The notes under the pieces: generated by a model
What the model was told of the DNA's origin: nothing
Database searches by the model: none
The model's input: the letters and a program-made list of their open reading frames with translations, nothing else
Program-made: the position numbers and the translations under genes
Part shown: positions 1-7,916 of the stretch, one piece after another
Layout: the number at the start of each line of letters is the position of its first letter
How positions within the stretch are numbered: position 1 is the first letter of the stretch
DNA from: JAVKSM01 sp039583705
GTDB taxonomy: Bacteria > Actinomycetota > Actinomycetes > Mycobacteriales > Pseudonocardiaceae
Direction of reading: 5' to 3'
DNA length: 29,719 nucleotides
Assembly (NCBI GenBank): GCA_039583705.1
Contig: JAVKSM010000025.1
Location: 1-29,719, forward strand

Positions 1-1420
1 GGCGAGCCTCGTCGCCCTCCCGCAACGCCTCGCCGAGCGCGCTGCCCGCGCCGCGCGCCGCGACGCCCAGGAGCTCAGCTTCGGCGAGGGTGGCCGTGCC
101 CCGGGTCGTCAGCTCGTCCAGGTCGGGGTACGCCAGTGGCCGGCGCCAGGCCAGCGCGGCCCACAGGTGGGCCGGGTCGAGCAGCCCGCGGTCGGTGGCG
201 AGGCTGGCGAGCACGTCGCGGCGCAACTGGACGGCCGGACGGGGCTGCCAGCGCGGCGCGAGCGCGGGCGGCGTCCGGCCGGCCTCTTCGACGACGGGGG
301 CGGTGGGGACCTCCGTGCAGCGCCACCACGCGGTGAGCAACGGGACGAGGCGGCGGCCCGGGTCGGCGCGCTGCCACTCGTCGGAAGCGGCGGTCGGCAG
401 TACCTCCGCCCCTGCGGTCACGACCAACCCGGCGGCGGCGGCGAGCTCGAGCCACAGCCGCACGGCGGGGAGGTCGAGTTGGAGCAGCTTGGCGACCCGC
501 TTCAGCTCCCTGATCCCGACCCCGCCGCCGGACAGTTGCGCGAGCGGGGCCGCCGCGAGGGTCGCGACGAGCTGCGTGACCGCGGCCACGGCAGCCAGCC
601 CGGCGGCCCCGGCAGCCTCGGCGACCACGGCCGGCTCGACCGGCGCGGTGGCAGGCTGTGGCGGGGGAGGAGTCAGGGGCAGCCGGTAGCCCGGCCCGCG
701 CAGCACCAGCCCGATCTCCCGCGGCAGCTCGGCGGTCACGTAGTCAGAGGCCACGACGAGCCCGCGCTCCATGAGCCAACGCTGCTCGTGGGGTCCGAAG
801 GCCACGCCGCGGTAGTCGGCACGGAAGGCGGGGGCAATGCTGGGCGCCTTCCACGTGAGCTCCTCGAGCAGGCGACGAGCCGGTAGCGGCGCGGCGGCGA
901 CCTGCGCCGCGACCCGGGTGGGATCGGTGAGGTGGGCGTGCAGCGCGTCGACCAGTTCGGACTTGCGTCCGGCTGCGGCGAGGCCGGTGCGCTGGGCGAG
1001 CAGGCGGAGCTGCTCGACGGTGTAGCAGGAGAGCAACGGCCGCAGCGGCCTGCCCAGGCGGTGTGGTGCGCCCTCGGCGTTGCGCAGCGGGCCGGCAAGC
1101 CGCAGCCGGCCGCTCCCGTCGGGCCACACCAGCGCGTGGTCGGCCAGTCGCTGCAGCGCTTCGCTCGGGTCTCCCGCGAGCAACCCCGCGAGCTGCGCCG
1201 GGGCCGCGCCGTCGCCGAGCAGGCGCAGGGCGTCCAGCACCTCGATGCACGGCAGGTCGAGGTGGTGCAGCACGTCGGCCACGGAGGCGGGCTCGGCCAG
1301 CCGACCGGCCAGCTCGCCCAGCGTGCGGGGGGCCGGGCGCGCCGCGTCCGGCCGGTGCCGCAGCACCGTGCTGACTCGCGTGGCGCCGCCGGCGCGCAGC
1401 CATGTCCCGAGCCCAGACAT
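1..1420 (-). CDS. Helicase-associated (XPB/Ssl2 N-terminal-like) domain protein, partial
   Basis: A minus-strand frame starts at ATG 1420 and stays open to the left edge (about 473 residues), so the C-terminus is outside the window. The N-terminus (MSGLGTWLRAGG, then RTLGELAGRLAEP and CIEVLDALRLLGDGAAPAQL) has the pattern of the actinobacterial helicase-associated proteins with an XPB/Ssl2-like N-terminal region, the M. tuberculosis Rv0862c type, which there sits beside the XPB helicase gene ercc3. Later parts such as GIRELKRVAKLLQLDLPAVR and HLWAALAWRRPLAYPDLDEL fit winged-helix-like helical repeats. No Walker A motif is visible, so it is not itself a helicase in the part seen. A role in DNA repair or in partnering an XPB helicase is inferred from the family. 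A weak -10-like CACCCT lies 6 bp before the ATG; no Shine-Dalgarno is seen. Confidence 0.8.
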   Translation of the reverse strand, partial: MSGLGTWLRAGGATRVSTVLRHRPDAARPAPRTLGELAGRLAEPASVADVLHHLDLPCIEVLDALRLLGDGAAPAQLAGLLAGDPSEALQRLADHALVWPDGSGRLRLAGPLRNAEGAPHRLGRPLRPLLSCYTVEQLRLLAQRTGLAAAGRKSELVDALHAHLTDPTRVAAQVAAAPLPARRLLEELTWKAPSIAPAFRADYRGVAFGPHEQRWLMERGLVVASDYVTAELPREIGLVLRGPGYRLPLTPPPPQPATAPVEPAVVAEAAGAAGLAAVAAVTQLVATLAAAPLAQLSGGGVGIRELKRVAKLLQLDLPAVRLWLELAAAAGLVVTAGAEVLPTAASDEWQRADPGRRLVPLLTAWWRCTEVPTAPVVEEAGRTPPALAPRWQPRPAVQLRRDVLASLATDRGLLDPAHLWAALAWRRPLAYPDLDELTTRGTATLAEAELLGVAARGAGSALGEALREGDEAR

Positions 1421-1444
1421 ACCGACAGGGTGACATGCCCCCGG

Positions 1445-1496
1445 CGCGGTGGGTTCAGGTGGCCGAAGGGACGCGGTGGGTTCAGGTGGCCGAAGG
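1445..1496. repeat. Tandem 25-bp direct repeat, period 27 bp
   Basis: Two identical 25-bp copies at 1445-1469 and 1472-1496 (beginning CGCGGTGGGTTCAGGTGG and ending CCGAAGG) are separated by 2 bp. The array lies between the divergent start of the helicase-associated gene and the CsbD-like gene. Each copy contains an imperfect inverted motif, TTCAGGTGGCCGAA. It may be a doubled operator or promoter element for the CsbD-like gene; function is inferred from position only. Confidence 0.8.
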
Positions 1497-1554
1497 TCGG
1501 GAACCCCGATGGTGCAGCGCCGGGACCTGCCGGCGCCGGAAAATGAGGAGCGCG

Positions 1555-1728
1555 GTGGCGAGCGACGAGAAGATGGCCAACAAGTGGGACGAGATGGTGG
1601 GCAAGGCCAAGGAGGCCACCGGAAAGGCCACCGGCGACGAGCAGCGGCAGGCCGAAGGCAAGGCCGAGCAGACCAAGGCCGACCTCAAGCAGGCAGCTGA
1701 GAAGGTGAAGGACGCCGTCCGGGAGTGA
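1555..1728 (+). CDS. CsbD family small stress-response protein
   Basis: A 57-residue, highly charged, Lys/Glu/Ala-rich helical protein. The segments DEMVGKAKEATGKATGD, EGKAEQTKADLKQ and AEKVKDAVRE form the CsbD-like pattern: repeats of G-K-x-K-E-x-x-G-K followed by a basic/acidic helix. Such proteins are general-stress (alternative sigma factor) genes of unknown molecular role. I prefer GTG 1555 because GAGGAG at 1545-1550 lies just upstream and the resulting N-terminus (ASDEKMANKWDEM) aligns with the usual family start; ATG 1573 and ATG 1544 are alternatives. A tandem 25-bp repeat lies about 60 bp upstream. The gene converges on the acyl-CoA dehydrogenase with only 23 bp between stops. Confidence 0.85.
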   Translation: MASDEKMANKWDEMVGKAKEATGKATGDEQRQAEGKAEQTKADLKQAAEKVKDAVRE

Positions 1729-1751
1729 CCCCGCTCACCTGAGAAGGTCGG

Positions 1752-3602
1752 TCAGAATGCGGCTTCGGCCAGCTCCATGAGCGAGTCGTCCACGTTCTCC
1801 GCGACGATGCGCCTGGCGGTGAGCTCGGGCAGCACGGTCTTCGCGAAGTACCGGGCCACGGCGATCTTGCCCTCGTAGAACGGGACGTCGCGGGCCGACG
1901 CGCCGGCGTCCAGCGTGCTCATCGCCACCTCGGCCTGCCGCGCCAGCAGCCAGCCGACGAGCAGGTCCCCGACGCTCATCAGCAGCCGCACCGTGTTCTG
2001 CCCGACCTGGTGGACGCTCGACGGATCCTGCCGCGCCGCCGCGAGCTGGCCGCTCATCGCGCCGAGCATGCCCTGGACGTCGGCCAGCGCGGTTGCGAGC
2101 AGCGACCGCTCCTCCTTGAGGCGACCGTTGCCGGACTCCGAGTCGAGGAACGCCGAGATCTCTCCGGCCACATGCGCGAGGGCCCGGCCGTCATCCTTCA
2201 CGATCTTGCGGAAGAAGAAGTCCTGCGCCTGGATACCGGTCGTGCCCTCGTACAGGCTGTCGATCTTCGCGTCCCGGAGGTACTGCTCGATGGGATAGTC
2301 CTGCAGGTAGCCGGAACCGCCGAGGGTCTGCAACGACAGGTTGAGCATCTCGTAGGCCCGCTCCGAGCCGACGCCCTTGACGACCGGCAGCAGCAGGTCG
2401 TTGACACGCTCCGCCAGAGCCGGGTCGATCCCCGCCGGATTCCCGGTGCCGAGGCGCGCCTGGTCCTGGAACGTCGCGGTGTAGGTGTAGACGGCGCGCA
2501 GCCCCTCGGCGTAGGCCTTCTGCAGCATGAGCATGCGGCGGACGTCCGCGTGGTGGATGATCGTCACCCGGGGGGCGGTCTTGTCGAGCATCCTCGGCAG
2601 GTCAGCGCCCTGCACCCGGGTCCTGGCGTAGTCCCGTGCGGTGAGGTATCCGGTGGAGAGCGTCCCGATCGCCTTGGTGCCCACCATCATCCGCGCGTAC
2701 TCGATGACCTGGAACATCTGGGCGATGCCGTCGTGCATCCCGCCGAGCAGCCAACCCACGGCGGGCGTGCCGTGCGCGCCGAAGGTCAGCTCGCAGGTGG
2801 CCGAGACCTTGAGACCCATCTTGTGCTCGACGTTGGTCACGAAGACGCCGTTGCGGGCGCCCGGCTCCCCCGTCCGGGGGTCGAAGTGGAACTTCGGCAC
2901 GAGGAACAGCGACAGCCCCTTGGTGCCCGGCCGGGACTCGACGCGGGGGCCCTCGGGCCGGGCCAGCACGAGGTGCATGATGTTCTCGGTCAGATCCTGG
3001 TCGGCCGAGGTGATGAAACGCTTGACGCCCTCCAGGTGCCAGCTCCCGTCGGCCTGCGGGACCGCTCGGGTGCGCCCCGCTCCGACGTCGGAGCCGGCGT
3101 CGGGTTCGGTGAGCACCATCGTGGCGCCCCAGCCACGCTCGATCATGATCTCGGCCCAGCGCTGTTGCTCGGGGGTGCCGTTGCGGTGCACGACGGCGGC
3201 CATGTTCGGGCCGCCCAGGTACATGAACACCGCCGGGTTGGCGCCGAGAATGATCTCTGCGGCGGCCCACTGCACCGACGGCGGAATGCCGTAGCCGCCG
3301 AGGCCGGTCGGCAGCCCCAGCCGGTACCACTCGCCGTCCCACAGCGCCGCGTAGGAGCGCTTGAACGACTCGGGCAGCCGGACGCTGTGGGTGGCGGGAT
3401 CGAAGACGGCGGGGCTGCGGTCGGACTCGGCCCAGGACGACCCGAGCGGGCCCTCCGCCAGCGCGACGAGTTCGGCCAGCACACCCCGCGCGGTGTCCTC
3501 GTCGGTGCCCTCGAACGGCCCGGAGCCGAGCCGGTCCTGCACCCGGAACACCTCGAAGAGGTTGAACTCCAGATCACGCAGGTTGTGCCTGTAGTGGCTC
3601 AT
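1752..3602 (-). CDS. Acyl-CoA dehydrogenase, FadE5-like
   Basis: Predicted 616 residues starting at ATG 3602 (MSHYRHNLRDLEFNLFEVF), the start conserved in the mycobacterial FadE5 family (about 611 residues); a longer reading frame upstream is not needed. Family architecture is visible: N-terminal helical domain; middle beta domain with GATMVLTEPDAGSDVGAG (FAD/substrate contacts) and RFITSADQDLTENIMH; C-terminal domain with the catalytic base Glu in DSLYEGTTGIQAQ near residue 450; and the extra C-terminal extension of this subfamily ending ELAEAAF. It oxidises acyl-CoA to trans-2-enoyl-CoA in beta-oxidation, using FAD and passing electrons to ETF; the family has broad chain-length range. No other beta-oxidation gene is adjacent. 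A weak GGA-type Shine-Dalgarno precedes the start. Divergent from the FUSC gene across 251 bp. Confidence 0.95.
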   Translation of the reverse strand: MSHYRHNLRDLEFNLFEVFRVQDRLGSGPFEGTDEDTARGVLAELVALAEGPLGSSWAESDRSPAVFDPATHSVRLPESFKRSYAALWDGEWYRLGLPTGLGGYGIPPSVQWAAAEIILGANPAVFMYLGGPNMAAVVHRNGTPEQQRWAEIMIERGWGATMVLTEPDAGSDVGAGRTRAVPQADGSWHLEGVKRFITSADQDLTENIMHLVLARPEGPRVESRPGTKGLSLFLVPKFHFDPRTGEPGARNGVFVTNVEHKMGLKVSATCELTFGAHGTPAVGWLLGGMHDGIAQMFQVIEYARMMVGTKAIGTLSTGYLTARDYARTRVQGADLPRMLDKTAPRVTIIHHADVRRMLMLQKAYAEGLRAVYTYTATFQDQARLGTGNPAGIDPALAERVNDLLLPVVKGVGSERAYEMLNLSLQTLGGSGYLQDYPIEQYLRDAKIDSLYEGTTGIQAQDFFFRKIVKDDGRALAHVAGEISAFLDSESGNGRLKEERSLLATALADVQGMLGAMSGQLAAARQDPSSVHQVGQNTVRLLMSVGDLLVGWLLARQAEVAMSTLDAGASARDVPFYEGKIAVARYFAKTVLPELTARRIVAENVDDSLMELAEAAF

Positions 3603-3818
3603 CGTTCCATCCGATCCGCCGCCGGCCACCGCCGGTGCTTCCCGACCCAGCTCCCTACTCACCGGTAACAACAGGGTATGACCCGCCGGCAACGGCCGGC
3701 AATGCCAGCCGCGTCACACCCGCCGGACCCGGGCCCCACCCACGCCTGCGCCGGCTCATCAGGCACATCCAGGAGTGTCAGCAGCCCGGCGAGCGAGGCA
3801 ACCGGCGGCGCACGACGG

Positions 3819-3824
3819 TACCCT
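3819..3824 (+). promoter_or_regulatory. Putative -10 element of the FUSC gene
   Basis: TACCCT fits the actinobacterial TANNNT -10 consensus and lies 29 bp before the chosen ATG 3854, which would leave a short 5' leader carrying the GAGG/GGGAGG ribosome-binding site. No convincing -35 is visible. Confidence 0.35.
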
Positions 3825-3853
3825 GCGACGGCCGCTGTGCGAGGATCGGGAGG

Positions 3854-5962
3854 ATGAGCGTCGCGCACCTGGCTGCCGGCCGGGTGCGCGAGGCGCTCCT
3901 CGGATCCGACCCCGGCCTGGTGCGGCTGCGGCTCGCGGGCACCAGTACGGCGAGCCTGCTCGTCTCGCTGGGTGTCATGACCGGCCTCGCCCGGGCCACC
4001 GGGGAGCCGGTCACCGTGGTGCTGCTCGGCGTCGTCATCACCATGATCGCCTCGATCGCGGTCACCGAGCCCGATCTCGGCGCAGCCCGTCTGACCACCG
4101 TGCTGCTGCCCCTGCCCGCGGCGGCGGCGGTCTGTGTCGGCGCCCTGCTCGCCGGACACCGGGTGCTGGCCGACCTGGTGTTCGTCACCGTGATGGTCGT
4201 CACGGTGTACGTCCGGAGGTTCGGCCCGCGCGCCGGTGCACTGGGCCAGGTCGGGTTCATGTCCTACTTCTTCGTCCAGTTCCTCGGCGCGACCCTCGCG
4301 CAGATTCCGTGGCTCGTACTGGCGCTGGTGGTGGGGACGGCCTGCACCCTGGTGATCCGGGGGTGGCTGTTCGCCGAACATCCGGAACGCACTCTGCGGC
4401 GGACCGTCGCCGCATTCCGGGCGCGCGCCGCCACCGTCGTCGGCAGGGCACGGGAGGCGGTGGCGACCGGCGCGCTGTCCGAGGCCGGGCGCCGTCGGCT
4501 GCGGCTCCGCCTCGCCCGGCTCAACGAGACCGCGCTGCTGGTGGAGGACGAGCTGGAGCGCTCGGACGCGGCGCTGGCGTGGCCGGGTCTGTCGAGCCGG
4601 GCGCTTGCGCTGCAGGTCTTCGACGCCGAGCTGACCGTGGAGCGGCTGGTCGCGGTCACGGTCACCCTGGTGTGCTCGGGACGGCCACTGGCCCCCGAGG
4701 TGCGCTCCGCCCTCGTCGAGGCGCTCGGGCAACTGCGTGCCCGGATCGGCGTCGCCGAGGTTGCCGACCCGCTGGCCAACGGCCCGACGGCTGACGGCCG
4801 GGCTGACGGCCGGGCTGACGGCGCGGCGCGGCGACTGGGGGCGACCATCTTCGAGGTCAGCCGTGCGATGTGCGGCCGGGTTTCCGCCGAGGTGCCCGAG
4901 GTCACGGCCGCCGGCGAGCCCGGGGACGACGACGCGGGTGAGAGCCAGGCCTGGCCCTCGTCCAGCGCCCGGCAGGCGATCCAGGTCGGGGTCGCCACCA
5001 GCCTGGCGATCGTGGCCGGCGAGCTCATCTCGCCCAGCCGCTGGTACTGGGCCGTGATCACCGCGTTCGTCGTGTTCGCGAACACCAGCTCGCGCGGCGA
5101 GATCCTCTCCCGGGGCTGGCAGCGGATCCTCGGCACCCTCGCCGGCGTGCTGACCGGAATCGGTCTGGCGGTCGCGGTCGGCGGGAACACCGTCGCGTCG
5201 CTCGTCATGCTCGTCGTGTGCCTGTTCTTCGGCCTCTACCTGATGCGGGTGTCACAGGGGCTGTTCGTGTTCTGGGTCACTGCGGTCCTGGCGCTGCTCT
5301 ACGGGCTGCTCGGCCGGTTCAGCGTCGGCGTGCTCGTGCTGCGCCTGGAGGAGACGGCGGCCGGGGCGACGATCGGCATCGCGGTCGCCTTCCTGGTGCT
5401 GCCGAGCAGCACCCGAGGCACCGTCTCGGGGTATGTCGAGGACTTCCTGTCCGACCTCGACGACCTGCTCGGCCGCGCCGTCCGCCGGCTGCTCGGCCTC
5501 ACCAGCCCGGGCGAGGAGCCGCTGCTTGCCCGCGCTCGAGAGCTCGACGAGACGCTACGCACCCTGCGCTCCGCAGCCCGACCGCTGACCGCAGGGCTGT
5601 CCGGCATCTCGGGGCGCGCCGGGTTCCGCCGCACCCAGCAGACGCTCAGCGTCTGCGACCGCTACGCCCGTGCCCTGGCACGGCTCGCGGCCAACGGCGC
5701 CGTCGCCGATCCGGTGCCGGGCCTGGACCCAGCCGCGCGCGCGGTACGTGCCAACGTGCGTGCGGTGCGCGCCCGCCTGGCGCGCCGTGACCAGGTCGAG
5801 CTCACCGACACGGCGGAGCTGTTCGACGTCGTCGAGCGATCCGGCACCAGACCGGACGCCGCGCGGGCGGTCTGGTGCCTGCGGCGGATCGACGCCGCTG
5901 TCGTCGGATTGGCCGTCGACCTCGGCGTCCCCCGGCCGGCCGTGCCCGTGGCGTCGGGGTGA
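3854..5962 (+). CDS. FUSC family (YccS/aromatic acid exporter-like) membrane protein
   Basis: Predicted 702 residues from ATG 3854, preceded by GAGG at 3841 and GGGAGG abutting the start. Two membrane blocks of several helices each (roughly residues 25-170, with LVSLGVMTGLARATG, VVLLGVVITMIASIAV and LVFVTVMVVTVYV; and roughly 380-520, starting SARQAIQVGVATSLAIVAGE) flank long cytosolic helical regions. This duplicated 6-TM plus soluble-domain layout, with RWYWAVITAFVVFANTSSRGE and GWQRILGTLAGVLTGIGLA in the second block, is typical of FUSC/fusaric-acid-resistance proteins. They are thought to export aromatic acids or act in envelope homeostasis; the substrate is unknown. A 12-bp unit (GCTGACGGCCGG) is tandemly repeated at 4790-4825, giving ADGR repeats in the linker. 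The 3' end converges on the next minus-strand gene with 17 bp between. Confidence 0.9.
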   Translation: MSVAHLAAGRVREALLGSDPGLVRLRLAGTSTASLLVSLGVMTGLARATGEPVTVVLLGVVITMIASIAVTEPDLGAARLTTVLLPLPAAAAVCVGALLAGHRVLADLVFVTVMVVTVYVRRFGPRAGALGQVGFMSYFFVQFLGATLAQIPWLVLALVVGTACTLVIRGWLFAEHPERTLRRTVAAFRARAATVVGRAREAVATGALSEAGRRRLRLRLARLNETALLVEDELERSDAALAWPGLSSRALALQVFDAELTVERLVAVTVTLVCSGRPLAPEVRSALVEALGQLRARIGVAEVADPLANGPTADGRADGRADGAARRLGATIFEVSRAMCGRVSAEVPEVTAAGEPGDDDAGESQAWPSSSARQAIQVGVATSLAIVAGELISPSRWYWAVITAFVVFANTSSRGEILSRGWQRILGTLAGVLTGIGLAVAVGGNTVASLVMLVVCLFFGLYLMRVSQGLFVFWVTAVLALLYGLLGRFSVGVLVLRLEETAAGATIGIAVAFLVLPSSTRGTVSGYVEDFLSDLDDLLGRAVRRLLGLTSPGEEPLLARARELDETLRTLRSAARPLTAGLSGISGRAGFRRTQQTLSVCDRYARALARLAANGAVADPVPGLDPAARAVRANVRAVRARLARRDQVELTDTAELFDVVERSGTRPDAARAVWCLRRIDAAVVGLAVDLGVPRPAVPVASG

Positions 5963-5979
5963 GCGCCCATGCGGTTGTG

Positions 5980-6537
5980 TCAGTGCCGGTGTTCTATCGC
6001 CGGCCGCCATGGGTCGTTCTGCCGGCCGGCGGACAGGTCCGGGATGAGGTCAGGTGTCCGATGATGCCGGCCGGTCCGGTTGTACCTGGAGCCACCGGGG
6101 TTGGGGTCGGGGCCGTTGTCGCTGGTGCGGTCGGAGGCGCTGGTCGGGGAGGAGGGTGAACCGTCCCAGAACGACGGCGGCGCCTGCGGCGGCACGATCC
6201 GCCGGAGCGGCATCGGAGGCTGCGGTGCCGGTGCGCCGGGGATCCCGGCCGGGGTGTCGGGCTTGCCGGTGGAGCTCACCTCGACGAGCCGGCCACGCCA
6301 ACCGCCGCGCGTCATCGAGTGGTAGATCGGGGTGGGGTCCATGGAACGGGCGTGCCTGCCGGTCGGCTCGTCGGCAACCGGGTCGGCGGCGCTGGCGCGG
6401 CGACCGAGCACGTTGCCGTCGAGCAGCCCGCACAGCTCCCCCGTCAGCGCCCGCAACTCCCACTCCCCGTCCAGCGCGCTGATGGCCGGCTGCGTAGGTG
6501 CCACACTTCCCCGAGCCGCCCGTCCGAACTCACCCAC
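5980..6537 (-). CDS. Hypothetical protein, unrecognised
   Basis: A 185-residue frame starting at GTG 6537. Its start is supported by a purine-rich ribosome-binding site (GAGGAGAAGG) about 6 bp upstream. The N-terminal half (ISALDGEWELRALTGELCGL, then LDGNVLGRRASAADPV) looks helical and ordered; the middle (PIYHSMTRGGWRGRLVEVSS) could be a small folded segment; the last 90 residues are Pro/Ser/Asp-rich and probably disordered. There is no signal peptide or membrane segment. I do not recognise the family. It stands alone between the FUSC gene and the aldo/keto reductase. Overlapping plus-strand frames are similar in length, so reality as a gene is moderately supported, mainly by the ribosome-binding site. 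Confidence 0.55.
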   Translation of the reverse strand: MGEFGRAARGSVAPTQPAISALDGEWELRALTGELCGLLDGNVLGRRASAADPVADEPTGRHARSMDPTPIYHSMTRGGWRGRLVEVSSTGKPDTPAGIPGAPAPQPPMPLRRIVPPQAPPSFWDGSPSSPTSASDRTSDNGPDPNPGGSRYNRTGRHHRTPDLIPDLSAGRQNDPWRPAIEHRH

Positions 6538-6826
6538 AGGACCTTCTCCTCACCTGACCGTGCCCGACCGCGAGTGCGCACCGCGACAGTTCTTACACCC
6601 TCGCCATCAGATGGAAGCATCCGGGATGGCCGACCCCCGGGTCCAGGCCGGGACGACGCCGGCAAAGGAGATCACTACTTCGGGCGTCACCGCCAGCCCG
6701 CTTTCACGGTGCGTCAACCACACACCGCCGTCGCTTGCCGGCTGGTCGCAGCAGTTGGCTACCGTGAGTGAGAGGAGCTGCCGGGCTGACTGCGGCCGCG
6801 GCGTCCCGCGCCCCGTCTCGCGACCC

Positions 6827-7690
6827 TCACGCCGCCTCGTCGAGGGCGTCGACCGTATCGGGGTCCAGCGCCAGCGTGGCTGCGGCGCAGTTCTCCTCGA
6901 GGTGGGTCACCGAGCTGGTGCCGGGGATCGGCAACATCACCGAGCTGCGCTGCAGCAGCCACGCGAGCGCGATCTGGGCGGCGGTGGCGCCGTACCGCTG
7001 CGTCGCCTGGTACACCGGGCCGCCCGGCTTGGCCGGCTCACCGGCCGCGATCGGGAACCACGGGATGAAACCGATCGCCCGCTCGGTGCAGTAGCGCAGC
7101 ACGCCGTCCGAGCCGCGGTCGACGAGGTTGTAACGGTTCTGCACGCTGGCGACGTCGACGATCGGGCGGGCGTCCTCGATCTCGTCCACCGACACGTTCG
7201 ACAGCCCCACCAGGCGGACCTTTCCTTCCCGCTGCAGGTCGGCGAGGGTGCCGACCTGGTCGGCTGGTGACACCTGCGGATCGATGCTGTGGAGCTGGAA
7301 CAAGTCGATCCGCTCGACGCCCAGCCGCCGCAGGCTCATCTCGCACTCCTGCCGCAGGTACTCCGGCCGACCACACGGGTGCCACCGGTTCGGGCCGGTG
7401 CGCAGCAGCCCGGCCTTGGTGGCAACGACGACGCCGTCGTAGGGGTGCAGTGCCTGCCGGATCAGCTCCTCGCTCACGTACGGTCCGTAGGAGTCGGCGG
7501 TGTCGATGAAGTCGACGCCCAGCTCGACGGCGCGCCGCAGCAGCGCCACGGCCTCCCCGGGATCCGCCGGCGGCCCCCAGACACCCCTGCCTGTGATGCG
7601 CATCGCGCCGAAGCCGAGCCTGGTCACGCTCACCTCGCCAGCCAGTGTGAACGTCCCGGCCACCGAAGCGCGGTTCTCGGTCGTCGTCAC
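6827..7690 (-). CDS. Aldo/keto reductase
   Basis: 287 residues from GTG 7690. The AKR (beta/alpha)8 barrel signature is clear: RLGFGAMRITG near the N-terminus, then the catalytic tetrad Asp63 (FIDTADSYG), Tyr68, Lys92 (VVATKAG) and His134 (LFQLHSID). The C-terminal part has AAQIALAWLLQRSSVMLPIP and GTSSVTHLEEN, the NADPH-binding loop pattern of the AKR subfamily that includes YajO/Tas and many actinobacterial oxidoreductases. It reduces an aldehyde or ketone with NADPH; the substrate cannot be told. Length is normal. It is divergent from the MFS transporter gene across 226 bp that contain imperfect repeats. No strong Shine-Dalgarno is seen before the GTG. Confidence 0.93.
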   Translation of the reverse strand: MTTTENRASVAGTFTLAGEVSVTRLGFGAMRITGRGVWGPPADPGEAVALLRRAVELGVDFIDTADSYGPYVSEELIRQALHPYDGVVVATKAGLLRTGPNRWHPCGRPEYLRQECEMSLRRLGVERIDLFQLHSIDPQVSPADQVGTLADLQREGKVRLVGLSNVSVDEIEDARPIVDVASVQNRYNLVDRGSDGVLRYCTERAIGFIPWFPIAAGEPAKPGGPVYQATQRYGATAAQIALAWLLQRSSVMLPIPGTSSVTHLEENCAAATLALDPDTVDALDEAA

Positions 7691-7782
7691 TCGTGACCCC
7701 GCTTTCTGGATCGTTCTACCTCTTCACCCCACCCTCGCACCCTGCTGCCCGGCGGCCCAGCGGACGTGACCTGTTAGACACT

Positions 7783-7840
7783 CGGGGTGAGCGCGGGCGG
7801 ACCCCGGGGGTGAACCCGGCGGACCGCGGGGGTGAGCGCG
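7783..7840. repeat. Three imperfect GGGGTGA-type repeats in a divergent promoter region
   Basis: The element GGGGTGAGCGCG / GGGGTGAACCCG / GGGGTGAGCGCG recurs with TGA at 7788, 7811 and 7833 (periods 23 and 22 bp), partly joined by GGCGGACC. It lies between the divergent aldo/keto reductase and MFS genes. Near-helical-turn phasing (about two turns) could suit a regulator bound on one face; this is inference. Confidence 0.55.
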
Positions 7841-7904
7841 ACCATTCCAGCGCACCGTCAGCAGCAGGCCCGCCGCGCCCTGTCGTGGGGCACCTGGCGG
7901 AAGC

Positions 7905-7910
7905 TACGGT
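7905..7910 (+). promoter_or_regulatory. -10 element of the MFS gene (leaderless start)
   Basis: TACGGT lies exactly 6 bp upstream of GTG 7917, the spacing expected when transcription begins at the start codon. There is no Shine-Dalgarno before this GTG. Confidence 0.5.
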
Positions 7911-7916
7911 GCCGGC

